Positions 26,397-35,011 of a DNA stretch of 64,000 bases are shown here, piece by piece (position 1 is the stretch's first letter; each line of letters starts with the position of its first letter). Position numbers and translations under genes: made by a program. Source of the stretch: Brenneria goodwinii (GTDB taxonomy: Bacteria; Pseudomonadota; Gammaproteobacteria; Enterobacterales; Enterobacteriaceae); NCBI RefSeq assembly GCF_002291445.1, contig NZ_CP014137.1, forward strand, positions 434,001 through 498,000, in the 5' to 3' direction. The notes under the pieces are model-generated. The model ran no database searches. It had not been told where the DNA came from and saw nothing but the letters and a program-made list of their open reading frames with translations.

Positions 26397-27730
26397 CAGT
26401 CCGCAAAGCGGCGAATTTGTTACTGGTGGACGACGACCCCAGCCTGTTAAAGCTATTAGGGATGCGTCTGACCAGTGAAGGTTTCAGCGTGATGACGGCG
26501 GAAAGCGGTCAGGAAGCGTTGCGCCTACTAACCAAAGAACAGTTCGATCTGGTGATTAGCGATCTTCGCATGGATGAGATGGACGGCATGGCGCTCTTTT
26601 CTGAAATACAGCGCTACCAGCCGGGGATGCCGGTGATTATTCTGACGGCCCATGGTTCTATTCCTGACGCCGTGGCGGCAACGCAGCAAGGGGTATTCAG
26701 TTTTCTGACCAAACCGGTCGATCGCGACGCCTTGTACAAAGCCATTGATGAAGCCTTGGCCTTATCCGCGCCGGTTGGCGATGAAAGCTGGCGTGAAACC
26801 ATTGTGACCCGCAGTCCGTTGATGCTGCGCCTGCTGGAACAGGCCAAGATGGTTGCTCAGTCGGATGTCAGCGTTTTGATTAATGGTCAAAGCGGTACCG
26901 GGAAAGAGGTATTGGCTCAGGCGATCCATGCCGCCAGTCCGCGGGCGAAAAAAGCGTTTATCGCCATTAATTGCGGCGCTTTACCCGAACCCTTGTTGGA
27001 GTCTGAATTATTTGGTCACGCCAAAGGGGCGTTTACCGGCGCCGTCAGCAGCCGGGAAGGGCTGTTTCAAGCCGCGGAAGGCGGTACGCTGTTTTTAGAT
27101 GAAATCGGCGATATGCCGATTTCGTTGCAGGTCAAGCTGTTGCGGGTTTTACAGGAGCGCAAGGTGCGCCCGCTGGGCAGCAACCGCGATCTGGACATTA
27201 ATGTGCGGATTATTTCCGCCACCCACCGTGATTTACCGAAAGCCATGGAAAAAGGCGAGTTCCGCGAAGATCTCTATTATCGGCTGAACGTCGTCAATAT
27301 GAAGCTGCCCGCTCTGCACGAACGAGCGGAAGACATCCCGCTATTGGCTAATCATCTGCTGCGGGAATCGGCCGCCAGACATAAGCCTTTTGTGCGATCT
27401 TTCTCAACCGATGCCATGAAACGGTTGATGACGGCAAGCTGGCCGGGTAACGTCCGGCAACTGGTTAATGTGATTGAACAGTGCGTTGCGCTGACCAGCG
27501 CCCCGGTGATCGGCGAGGCGCTGGTCGTACAGGCGCTGGAAGGTGAAAATACCGCGTTACCGACGTTTGTTGAGGCCCGCCATCAGTTCGAATTGAACTA
27601 CCTGCGTAAACTGTTACAGATAGCCAAAGGCAATGTCACGCAGGCCGCGCGTATGGCGGGACGTAACCGGACTGAATTCTATAAACTGTTGGGGCGTCAT
27701 GATTTGGACGCCAACGATTTTAAGGAATAA
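26393..27730 (+). CDS. glrR: Sigma-54-dependent response regulator GlrR
   Basis: Response regulator (formerly YfhA/QseF) that activates glmY with sigma-54. The 445 residues comprise a receiver domain with phospho-acceptor Asp57 (VISDLRMDE), an AAA+ domain (about 135-370) with Walker A GQSGTGKE, the sigma-54 contact loop GAFTGA and Walker B LFLDEIGD, and a C-terminal Fis-type helix-turn-helix (GNVTQAARMAGRNRTEFYKLL). Its three predicted binding boxes and target promoter lie 2.6 kb upstream in the same locus. Confidence 0.96.
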   Translation: MTVRKAANLLLVDDDPSLLKLLGMRLTSEGFSVMTAESGQEALRLLTKEQFDLVISDLRMDEMDGMALFSEIQRYQPGMPVIILTAHGSIPDAVAATQQGVFSFLTKPVDRDALYKAIDEALALSAPVGDESWRETIVTRSPLMLRLLEQAKMVAQSDVSVLINGQSGTGKEVLAQAIHAASPRAKKAFIAINCGALPEPLLESELFGHAKGAFTGAVSSREGLFQAAEGGTLFLDEIGDMPISLQVKLLRVLQERKVRPLGSNRDLDINVRIISATHRDLPKAMEKGEFREDLYYRLNVVNMKLPALHERAEDIPLLANHLLRESAARHKPFVRSFSTDAMKRLMTASWPGNVRQLVNVIEQCVALTSAPVIGEALVVQALEGENTALPTFVEARHQFELNYLRKLLQIAKGNVTQAARMAGRNRTEFYKLLGRHDLDANDFKE

Positions 27731-27823
27731 TGCTAATAGATTGTAGGACTGGATTCTGACAATCTTTTTATTCTCGCTAATGCCCGGCTCTGGCCGCAAC
27801 ATAGGTATTACTAAGGTTCTTCG

Positions 27824-28162
27824 ATGAAAAAAATTGATGCGATTATTAAGCCGTTCAAACTGGACGATGTACGTGAGGCGTTAGCTGAAGTGGGCATCAC
27901 TGGGATGACGGTAACGGAAGTGAAAGGGTTTGGTCGCCAGAAAGGCCACACCGAGCTTTATCGTGGCGCTGAGTATATGGTCGACTTTCTGCCCAAGGTG
28001 AAGATTGAGATCATCGTAGGTGATGATATTGTCGACACCTGCGTGGAAACGATCATGCATACGGCGCAGACCGGTAAAATCGGCGACGGTAAAATTTTCG
28101 TCTTTGATGTCGCCCGCGTCGTGCGTATCCGTACCGGCGAAGAAGATGAAGAGGCGATCTGA
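27824..28162 (+). CDS. glnB: Nitrogen regulatory protein P-II
   Basis: Trimeric signal protein that senses 2-oxoglutarate, ATP and glutamine (through uridylylation) and controls NtrB and the GlnE adenylyltransferase. It is 112 aa, the standard length. The T-loop (about 37-55) carries Tyr51 in LYRGAEY, the uridylylation site, and the B-loop shows TGKIGDGKIFV. It stands 93 nt after glrR, as in other enterobacteria, with a good RBS (AAGGTTCTTCG). Confidence 0.97.
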   Translation: MKKIDAIIKPFKLDDVREALAEVGITGMTVTEVKGFGRQKGHTELYRGAEYMVDFLPKVKIEIIVGDDIVDTCVETIMHTAQTGKIGDGKIFVFDVARVVRIRTGEEDEEAI

Positions 28163-28176
28163 CGGCGCCCCATTTC

Positions 28177-28261
28177 CGTCATCCCCGCGTCAGTAGGCGG
28201 GGATCTGCTTCTGCTGGTCGTTCGGCGCCACTGGAGATGCCCGCCTTTGCGGGCATGACGG
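28177..28261. repeat. Family 1 intergenic palindromic repeat, copy 2
   Basis: Inverted ends CCGTCATCCCCGC and GCGGGCATGACGG enclose GTAGGCGGGGATC and GATGCCCGCC. It lies between the convergent glnB and the acetylesterase gene, where it may also serve as a transcript-end structure. It is the better-preserved of the two copies. Confidence 0.75.
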
Positions 28262-28339
28262 GTTGTAGGTTAAGACTTTATTATGGCCGCCGCTTTCCTT
28301 ATATAATCAGCAAGATGCGCGCATAGCGGATGCTTGGGA

Positions 28340-30001
28340 TTATTTTTTGCTCTTGACGACCAGTTTATCTGCCAATGTTTTTAACTCCGGCGTCTTGCGA
28401 ATCGCATCCGCGACGATTGCGGAAACGGCGATGGCGCCTCGTTGCTGAAAATGCACGGGATCCGGTTTAGTCAGGCTGCCGGTCTGATTACGGTAAAAAG
28501 GGTAACGCGCGGGATCGACCGCCAGCCAGTACTGCTTCCAATGATTGCTATTCCCCTGATTGGCCAGCGCGATCGTCGCAGGTTCGATGTCCAGCAAAAT
28601 GACCTTATTGGCTGTGGCGGTGTTTTTGATGGTCTGGCTGTAGTCGCCGATAAATGCATATCCGCCTTCGGCATTCTGTGTTGTAAAGTGATTATGTACG
28701 ACGGGCGTGCCGATTTTACCGTCTGCCGTACGGACACGGGTTGTCGGCGTGAGCAGTACCGGCGTTAACTGATGTTGGCGGGCGAAATTGACATAACGTT
28801 CCAGCGACGTTTGAAACGACATGTCGGACTTCCCCGGAGGGGATTGGGTTTTGCCCGTTGCGTCATTGGGATAGGTGCACAGATTGGCGACATCGGCGGT
28901 GCCGCGCTCTGGTCTGGCGCTGTTGCAATTCTGATCATTGTTCCCCATCTGGATGAAGAGAAAATCGCCCGCTTTCATCAGCGGCTGCATCTGGCGAAAC
29001 CAGCCTTCGTAGAAATAATCGCGTGAACCGCGGCCGGCGCGGGCGCCATTGACGACTTTTACTCCGCTATCGGTACGGAACTGCTGTTCAAAAACCTGAC
29101 CCCATCCCATCCGCGGCAAGCGGGCTTTTTCGTAAGCCGCCGCGGTAGAATCCCCTACCAGAAAAATCCGCGTCTGCGCTTTTTGGATCGCGTCCAGATG
29201 CTGACGGGCGAAGTGATAATCCAGCGGTTCATAGGCTCCCTGGCCGTATAGGCCCACGATTGGTCGAAAAACGCTGTCGGTCAGCACGGTATGTCCCGAG
29301 TAGCCGGTGTTATTGTCGTAATTACGGTTGTGGTTAATCACATTGATAATTTTGGTGACGGCGTCCTGCTGGGCGGCGGGATAGGTGAGGGGATCAAAAC
29401 GTGCGGGTGAGGTAATACCGGTTTGTTTTAATGCGGAATTGAATCCCGCGTGGAATGCGGCATAAGCCTTTTTCAAGGCGGCGTTATCCAGCGTCGGCGA
29501 CGCGGAATAGTCAGTCAATTGTTGGGGGCCGATATAACCCGCGGCGACGGCGACGTCGGAGACGATACGGTCGGTCAGCGGGTTAATATTGACAATATTC
29601 TCATGACCGGATTGCAACGAAGGCGCCAGCGCATTCAGACAGATTGCCCGCGGAACGTTGTCGAGCTGGCAATTGGTGCCGCCGGACTCAATGGCTAGAA
29701 GACGCAGCGGTGATGACAGTCCTGAAATATCAAGATGATAGTTACCTTGCTCATCGGTTTGTCCTTGCCTGCGCTGGCCTAGCTGATCGCGGATGATAAT
29801 GGTTGCCGGCAGATGAATCTCACGGTGCGTCACGCGGCCTGTCAGGGTTGTTTTCTCTCCCAGCTTGATGCTGGTTAATGTTTCGATAGCGCTTTGTTGT
29901 TTTGTTTTTTGCGCAGCGACGGATGATTCTGCATGTGCCGGTAACCAGGGAACGGAAAATAATATTGCGAAAGCCACACTATCAGAACAACGTTTCAACA
30001 T
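28340..30001 (-). CDS. Secreted PaeY-like pectin/rhamnogalacturonan acetylesterase
   Basis: SGNH/GDSL hydrolase that would remove acetyl groups from pectic polymers outside or in the periplasm, so that pectate lyases can act. The 553-residue protein has a signal peptide (cleavage after PAHA, residue 24), a carboxypeptidase-regulatory-like beta domain (about 52-107) and a C-terminal catalytic domain. Visible catalytic blocks are GDS (Ser285), NGARAGRGSRDY (block II), GNND (353-356) and DPVHF near residue 520 (Asp/His). Length and layout resemble Dickeya PaeY (551 aa, from memory), family CE12. Unlike paeY in the Dickeya pel cluster, it stands alone between glnB and glyA. It could instead be a dedicated rhamnogalacturonan esterase. 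Confidence 0.8.
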   Translation of the reverse strand: MLKRCSDSVAFAILFSVPWLPAHAESSVAAQKTKQQSAIETLTSIKLGEKTTLTGRVTHREIHLPATIIIRDQLGQRRQGQTDEQGNYHLDISGLSSPLRLLAIESGGTNCQLDNVPRAICLNALAPSLQSGHENIVNINPLTDRIVSDVAVAAGYIGPQQLTDYSASPTLDNAALKKAYAAFHAGFNSALKQTGITSPARFDPLTYPAAQQDAVTKIINVINHNRNYDNNTGYSGHTVLTDSVFRPIVGLYGQGAYEPLDYHFARQHLDAIQKAQTRIFLVGDSTAAAYEKARLPRMGWGQVFEQQFRTDSGVKVVNGARAGRGSRDYFYEGWFRQMQPLMKAGDFLFIQMGNNDQNCNSARPERGTADVANLCTYPNDATGKTQSPPGKSDMSFQTSLERYVNFARQHQLTPVLLTPTTRVRTADGKIGTPVVHNHFTTQNAEGGYAFIGDYSQTIKNTATANKVILLDIEPATIALANQGNSNHWKQYWLAVDPARYPFYRNQTGSLTKPDPVHFQQRGAIAVSAIVADAIRKTPELKTLADKLVVKSKK

Positions 30002-30216
30002 GATTGGACATATCCTTTGTTACAAGAATCAAAAAACACTTTTTGCAAGTTCTACACGTCGCTAAAGGTCTTGCCGGATTAGCTTCGTTAAAAGGCTGAG
30101 GCTTTTTATTATGCACCTAATTTTGCCCGGGATGATGTCTAAATTCCGTAGAAATATGGCGTTTTTATTCATCTGCAATAAAATCCGATTTTCATTGCCG
30201 TGGGTTCTTTTTATGA

Positions 30217-30241
30217 CCGATATCGTTATGAACGGTATCGG
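30217..30241. promoter_or_regulatory. Imperfect 11-bp inverted repeat, unknown operator or hairpin
   Basis: CCGATATCGTT-ATG-AACGGTATCGG has one mismatch between its arms. It is about 215 bp upstream of the acetylesterase start and 287 bp upstream of glyA. Its symmetry suits a dimeric regulator, but I recognise no consensus. Confidence 0.35.
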
Positions 30242-30395
30242 GAGGGCGATGCTTATCGAGGTGTGATCTCCATCGTTAGCGGCCCTATTTATGCTGCGGT
30301 TGTGGTATCAACATGAAGAAAAAACAGGTTGGAAATGAAGAAAACTCCGCTTTCCCTTCAATGAGGAAAACCCGCTCAGCCCTTGCGCTGTCTGT

Positions 30396-30411
30396 AGCTA
30401 ATCGTTTGCGT
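30396..30411 (+). promoter_or_regulatory. PurR operator of glyA
   Basis: AGCTAATCGTTTGCGT has a perfect right half-site (CGTTTGCGT) and a degenerate left half, like the asymmetric PurR site recalled for E. coli glyA. It sits about 117 bp upstream of the glyA start. Confidence 0.6.
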
Positions 30412-30527
30412 AAAAACCTCTGTCAAGACCTATCTTCATTAGGGAGAAACGGTTTACACTATAGGCCAGTGCCCGAACGGGTGATTATTTTTTAATCTAT
30501 TTAAGTTAGCTGAGTCAGGAGATGCGG

Positions 30528-31781
30528 ATGTTAAAGCGTGAAATGAACATTGCCGATTATGATGCTGAGCTGTGGCAAGCAATGCAGCAAGAAGTCGTGC
30601 GTCAGGAAGAGCATATTGAACTGATTGCATCGGAAAACTATACCAGTCCGCGTGTCATGCAGGCGCAGGGTTCTCAGCTAACGAACAAATATGCTGAAGG
30701 TTATCCGGGAAAACGTTATTACGGCGGCTGTGAATACGTCGATGTGGTTGAGCAACTGGCTATTGATCGCGCTAAAGCGCTGTTCGGCGCAGATTACGCC
30801 AACGTACAGCCGCACTCAGGCTCTCAGGCTAACTTCGCCGTTTATACCGCGCTGCTGCAGCCGGGCGATACCATTCTGGGTATGAACCTGGCGCACGGCG
30901 GTCACCTGACTCATGGATCGCCGGTAAACCTGTCCGGTAAACTTTATAACGTCATCCCTTACGGTATCGACGAAAACGGCAAGATCGATTACGACGAGAT
31001 GGCGGAACTGGCCCGCACGCACAAGCCCAAAATGATTGTTGGCGGTTTCTCTGCCTATTCCGGCGTGGTTGACTGGGCGAAAATGCGTGAAATCGCAGAT
31101 AGCATCGGCGCTTATCTGTTTGTCGATATGGCGCACGTAGCCGGTTTGATTGCCGCCGATGTTTATCCGTCTCCGATTCCGCATGCCCATATCGTGACGA
31201 CCACTACGCACAAAACGCTGGCAGGCCCGCGCGGTGGTTTGATTCTGGCGAAAGGCGGCGACGAAGATCTGTACAAGAAACTGAATTCCGCTGTCTTCCC
31301 TGGCGGACAGGGCGGCCCGCTGATGCACGTTATCGCGGGTAAAGCCGTTGCGCTGAAAGAAGCGATGGAGCCTGAATTCAAGATCTATCAACAGCAGGTG
31401 GCGAAGAACGCCAAAGCCATGGTTGAGGTGTTCCTGTCCCGTGGTTACGACGTGGTTTCCGGTGGAACAAGCAACCACCTGTTTTTGCTGGATTTAGTGA
31501 GCAAAAATATCACGGGTAAAGAGGCCGATGCCGCGTTGGGCCGCGCCAATATCACGGTTAACAAAAACAGCGTGCCGAACGATCCCAAGAGCCCGTTCGT
31601 GACTTCCGGTGTGCGTATCGGTACGCCGGCGGCGACCCGCCGTGGTTTTAAAGAAGCTGAAGTCCGCGAGCTGGCCGGTTGGATTTGTGATGTGCTGGAC
31701 AACATCAATGACAAAGCCGTTATTGAGCGTACGAAGCAGAAAGTTCTGGATATCTGCGCCCGCTTCCCGGTTTACGCATAA
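30528..31781 (+). CDS. glyA: Serine hydroxymethyltransferase
   Basis: PLP enzyme interconverting serine and glycine with transfer of the one-carbon unit to tetrahydrofolate. The start is the ATG at 30528 (MLKREMNIADYDAEL), with AGGAG 6 nt upstream; the ATG at 30522 touches the Shine-Dalgarno sequence and adds two residues not found in the family. It is 417 aa, identical in length to E. coli GlyA. The PLP lysine lies in TTTTHKTLAGPRGG; other blocks are SGSQANFAVY and MNLAHGGHLTHG. Confidence 0.98.
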   Translation: MLKREMNIADYDAELWQAMQQEVVRQEEHIELIASENYTSPRVMQAQGSQLTNKYAEGYPGKRYYGGCEYVDVVEQLAIDRAKALFGADYANVQPHSGSQANFAVYTALLQPGDTILGMNLAHGGHLTHGSPVNLSGKLYNVIPYGIDENGKIDYDEMAELARTHKPKMIVGGFSAYSGVVDWAKMREIADSIGAYLFVDMAHVAGLIAADVYPSPIPHAHIVTTTTHKTLAGPRGGLILAKGGDEDLYKKLNSAVFPGGQGGPLMHVIAGKAVALKEAMEPEFKIYQQQVAKNAKAMVEVFLSRGYDVVSGGTSNHLFLLDLVSKNITGKEADAALGRANITVNKNSVPNDPKSPFVTSGVRIGTPAATRRGFKEAEVRELAGWICDVLDNINDKAVIERTKQKVLDICARFPVYA

Positions 31782-31824
31782 TCCACGGATTTTCCTCTGA
31801 TAACTTCTGTCGGGGGAGATCTTC

Positions 31825-31853
31825 AAACGCCAGCCTTGTGCTGGCGTTTTAGT
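31825..31853 (+). terminator. glyA terminator
   Basis: A 10-bp stem (AAACGCCAGC / GCTGGCGTTT) with a 5-nt loop is followed by TTTTAGTTT, 43 nt after the glyA stop. Confidence 0.85.
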
Positions 31854-31969
31854 TTGATGACAAACACCTGGTCTATAAATCTGTTATTCTCAAATAGGCG
31901 GGAATCTGATTTTAATCAAATGGTTAACCATTAAGAAGATCCCCGCATTATTCGTTCCGTTCCTGGGAC

Positions 31970-32015
31970 CGGCCTTCCGGCCGCCGCAAACGACGTTAAA
32001 AATCGCGCCCGGCGC
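31970..32015. repeat. Family 2 intergenic repeat, copy 2 (partial)
   Basis: GGCCTTCCGGCCGCCGCAAA and CGACGTTAAAAATCGCGCCC match the family 2 core at 19141-19206 and the reverse complement of 49980-50075, with more substitutions. It lies between the glyA terminator and hcaT. Confidence 0.55.
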
Positions 32016-32068
32016 ATTGCGCCGACCTCCGCACTCTGACAGAGTAGCCAGCCAAAGAGGGAGAACCC

Positions 32069-33217
32069 ATGGTACTGCAATCAACTCGCTGGCTGGCGCT
32101 AAGCTACTTCACTTACTTTTTCTGTTATGGCATTTTTCTGCCGTTCTGGGGCGGTTGGTTAAAAGGCGAGGGGCTTTCCGCCGAATCCATCGGGCTATTG
32201 CTGGGCATCGGTCTGGTCGCCCGTTTCGTCGGCAGCCTGGTGATTACGCCCAGCGTTAAGGATCCGTCGAAACTGATTCTGGTCTTGCGGATATTAGGAC
32301 TGCTGGCGCTGGGGCTATCTGTTGGTTTCTGGTTAGGCAATGCCTGGCTGTGGCTTATGTTGGTGATGATCGGTTTTAATCTGTTTTTTGCTCCATTGGT
32401 GCCATTGACGGATGCATTGGCGGCTATCTGGCAACGGCAGATTGCCATGGATTATGGCAAGGTGCGGGTCTGGGGATCGATCGCTTTTGTCATTGGTTCC
32501 GCCGTAACCGGCCAACTGGCGGCCGTCTGGGGGCATTCGGCGATTCTGGCGATCCTGAGCGCCGGGTTGGTCGCCATGTTTCTATGTATGTTATTTCGGC
32601 CCAGCGTGATGCCGGAAGCCGCCGCATCGGCAGCGCAGTCTGTGACGGTCACGCCCTGGAAAACCTTGTTTCGGGAACCTTCGGTGTGGCGTTTTCTACT
32701 CTGCGTGTCCCTGTTACAGGGGGCGCATGCGGCATACTACGGTTTCAGTGTGATTTACTGGCAGAATGCGGGGTATTCCGCGGCGACCGTCGGTTATCTC
32801 TGGTCGTTGGGCGTCGTGGCTGAAATTATCATTTTCACCTTTAGCCAACGTCTGTTCCGGCGCTGGAGCGCCAGAAATCTACTCTTGCTTTCCGCCGTTT
32901 GCGGGGTGGTGCGTTGGGCGCTGATGGGGTCGACAGTGGCGCTTCCGTGGTTGATTGTGATACAGATATTGCACTGCGGAACCTTCACCGTTTGTCATCT
33001 GGCGGCGATGCGATTTATTGCGGCCCGTACCGGTGGCGAAGTCTTACGTTTGCAGGCCGTTTATTCAGCGTTGGCGATGGGCGGAAGCATTGCGTTGATG
33101 ACGGTGGTGTCCGGCTTCTTGTTCGAACATTTACAGAACGGAACCTTTTGGGTGATGGCGATGCTGGCTGTTCCGGCGCTGTTTGTCCGTCCTTCCGTCA
33201 GCCGGCGGGCTGCCTGA
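32069..33217 (+). CDS. hcaT: HcaT-type major facilitator transporter
   Basis: Twelve-helix MFS carrier, closely similar throughout to E. coli HcaT (a putative 3-phenylpropionate transporter); it begins MVLQSTRWLALSYFTYFF and is 382 aa. Conserved blocks are GLLLGIGLVARFVGSL, DYGKVRVWGSIAFVIG, GAHAAYYGFS and ILHCGTFTVCHLAAMR. It lies beside glyA as in E. coli. The hca catabolic genes are not in the window, so the true substrate here is open. Confidence 0.9.
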   Translation: MVLQSTRWLALSYFTYFFCYGIFLPFWGGWLKGEGLSAESIGLLLGIGLVARFVGSLVITPSVKDPSKLILVLRILGLLALGLSVGFWLGNAWLWLMLVMIGFNLFFAPLVPLTDALAAIWQRQIAMDYGKVRVWGSIAFVIGSAVTGQLAAVWGHSAILAILSAGLVAMFLCMLFRPSVMPEAAASAAQSVTVTPWKTLFREPSVWRFLLCVSLLQGAHAAYYGFSVIYWQNAGYSAATVGYLWSLGVVAEIIIFTFSQRLFRRWSARNLLLLSAVCGVVRWALMGSTVALPWLIVIQILHCGTFTVCHLAAMRFIAARTGGEVLRLQAVYSALAMGGSIALMTVVSGFLFEHLQNGTFWVMAMLAVPALFVRPSVSRRAA

Positions 33218-33233
33218 AACGCATGAGGACTGA

Positions 33234-33896
33234 ATGTTACATTATAATCGGTTAATTCGCTGGTGCAGACGAATCACGCTGTTGACGGCAAGCGTGGCGC
33301 TTGGCAGCCAGCCTGCATTTGCTCATCCACATAGCTTTATTGATATGCAAACAACCATCGAAAGTCAGAACGAACAGATTACCGGTTTGCGGATGCAGTG
33401 GACCATGGATCCCATTACGTCGGCCGATCTGTTGTACGATGCCGGCGAGGCGGAAAAAGAGTCCGAAATATGGAAGAAACTGGCTGCGGAAGTGATGGCG
33501 AATGTGTTGGGACAGCATTACTTCACCGATATTTATCGAGATAGCCAACCGGTGAAATATGCGCCGATGCCGACGGAGTATCACCTTTCCCGTAAAGGTA
33601 ATCAGGCCGTGCTGGAGTTTGTCTTGCCGCTGGCCCATCCGCAGCCCTTGGCGGGGAAACCGCTGCTGATCTCTACGTATGACCCCACCTATTTTGTCGA
33701 TATGTCTTATGAGAATGATAAGGCGATAAAGCTGGCGCCTTCCTTAGCTTCGCGTTGTAAAACAACGCTGGAGACGCCAAAACCGGATGCTGATTTGCAG
33801 TCTTACGCCCTGTCTCTGGATAAAGCCGATGCGCCGGATGAAGATATGGAACTCGGAAAACAGTTTGCCCAGCGAGTGACGTTGCAATGTCATTGA
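33234..33896 (+). CDS. DUF1007 periplasmic protein, partner of a Ni/Co exporter
   Basis: A 220-residue protein with a signal peptide ending PAFA (residue 30), so the mature N-terminus begins H-P-H-S-F, a potential metal-binding amino terminus. The rest is beta-rich and soluble. DUF1007 proteins commonly sit next to NicO/RcnA-type nickel or cobalt transporters, as here. It starts 16 nt after hcaT, probably in the same transcript, and its 3' end overlaps the transporter gene by 10 nt, implying coupled translation. The metal-handling role is inferred from context. Confidence 0.8.
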   Translation: MLHYNRLIRWCRRITLLTASVALGSQPAFAHPHSFIDMQTTIESQNEQITGLRMQWTMDPITSADLLYDAGEAEKESEIWKKLAAEVMANVLGQHYFTDIYRDSQPVKYAPMPTEYHLSRKGNQAVLEFVLPLAHPQPLAGKPLLISTYDPTYFVDMSYENDKAIKLAPSLASRCKTTLETPKPDADLQSYALSLDKADAPDEDMELGKQFAQRVTLQCH

Positions 33897-34969
33897 ATGT
33901 GAGCGATACCCTACGCCGAAAATCATCCGCCGGCCGCTTGATCGGCCTGTGGCCGCTGTGGCTATTTATACTCCTGCTCGCTCTGGCTTTACACTGGGCG
34001 GTTGCCTATTGGTCGCATATCCTGTTGCAAAGCGCCGTCTGGCAAAAGTCGCTGCATCAGCAGATGTCGCACCTATTACAGATGGTTGCGGCAGAACCGC
34101 ATCGGGCCGGGCTGGGTTTGATGGCGTTCAGTCTGGTGTATGGCGTGTTGCATGCCGTCGGGCCCGGACATGGCAAAGTGGTCATTATGACCTATCTTGC
34201 CACTCATCCTTCGAAGTTGAAAAGCAGTCTTAAACTTACCTGCGCCGCCTCTCTGGTTCAGGGCATGGTGGCCGTGCTGCTGGTGACGGTGGTGCTGGGA
34301 GTGTTACAGCTATCCAGCCGGACGTTGCATAGCAGCAGTTTCTGGATGGAGAAGGGGAGCTTTATCCTGATCGCCGTGCTGGGGGCGGTACTCTGTTTCC
34401 GGGCGCTGCAACGGTTATCGTCCACGCTTCATCGCAGAGCGAAACCTGTCGCTATTTTACGTTTAACGCCGCTAGGCCAGCATGATTCACAACTGAAAAT
34501 CCCTGTTGGCGTTAGCGCGATGAACCTCGGGCATCGTGCTGATATCTGTCAACATAATGGGTGTGGATGCGGTCATCGCCATCTTCCCAGCCAGGAGGAG
34601 CTTAATCAGGATGGCAACTGGCGCACGCGTTTGACGATCGTGTTAGCCATGGGATTGCGGCCATGCTCCGGGGCGATACTGGTATTGCTATTTTCTAAGG
34701 TGATAGGCGTATTTCTCTGGGGGATCGCCTCTGCGCTGGTCATGGCTTTGGGAACGGCGCTAACCATTTCTACGCTGGCGCTGCTGGTATTTTACTGCCG
34801 CCGGATGATCGAACGGTTAGGCGGTAAGGGTACGCCATCTCTCTGGCGGCGCGTTGCCGGATCGCTGCTGTCGTTGGCCGGAGGGCTTATCTTGCTCGGA
34901 AGCGGCATTCTGCTGTATCTGAGCGCACAGCCGGTAATGATGGGAGGGATTCGTCCGTTCTCCGGTTGA
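33887..34969 (+). CDS. NicO/RcnA-family nickel-cobalt exporter
   Basis: Inner-membrane metal exporter of 360 residues. An N-terminal helix (about 19-42) is followed by the signature LHAVGPGHGKVVIMTYLATH (His89, His95), more helices, a cytoplasmic loop with HRADICQHNGCGCGHRHLPS (about 217-238) carrying Cys/His metal ligands, the second motif MGLRPCSGAILVLLF, and two final helices. Family members (RcnA, HI1248 type) move Ni2+ or Co2+. It is translationally coupled to the DUF1007 gene. Direction (export) is inferred from similarity to RcnA; some NicO proteins import. Confidence 0.85.
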   Translation: MSLNVSDTLRRKSSAGRLIGLWPLWLFILLLALALHWAVAYWSHILLQSAVWQKSLHQQMSHLLQMVAAEPHRAGLGLMAFSLVYGVLHAVGPGHGKVVIMTYLATHPSKLKSSLKLTCAASLVQGMVAVLLVTVVLGVLQLSSRTLHSSSFWMEKGSFILIAVLGAVLCFRALQRLSSTLHRRAKPVAILRLTPLGQHDSQLKIPVGVSAMNLGHRADICQHNGCGCGHRHLPSQEELNQDGNWRTRLTIVLAMGLRPCSGAILVLLFSKVIGVFLWGIASALVMALGTALTISTLALLVFYCRRMIERLGGKGTPSLWRRVAGSLLSLAGGLILLGSGILLYLSAQPVMMGGIRPFSG

Positions 34970-34974
34970 GATCA

Positions 34975-35005
34975 GGATACCGGCCGCTGTTTGCCGCCGG
35001 TATCC
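34975..35005. terminator. Hairpin between convergent metal-transport operons
   Basis: A 10-bp perfect stem (GGATACCGGC / GCCGGTATCC) lies between the exporter stop and the end of the ABC transporter operon. It could end transcripts from both sides but has no T tract. Confidence 0.5.
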
Positions 35006-35011
35006 CTGTGA

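Larger units (their letters stand above)
30002..30527. other. Long divergent intergenic region between acetylesterase gene and glyA
   Basis: About 525 nt without a convincing gene. It must hold the acetylesterase promoter (minus strand) and the glyA promoter and leader. Notable content is a 25-bp imperfect palindrome (30217-30241) and a PurR-like box (30396-30411). A possible glyA -10 (TACACT, 30455-30460) lacks a good -35. Short open frames here show no family features. Confidence 0.5.

Noticed and set aside
30176..30195. KdgR-like site (AATAAAATCCGATTTTCATT) upstream of the acetylesterase gene
   Set aside because: The arms look similar to a KdgR box, but the spacing is one base off and several core positions fail. 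It is also about 175 bp from the gene. Not strong enough to annotate.
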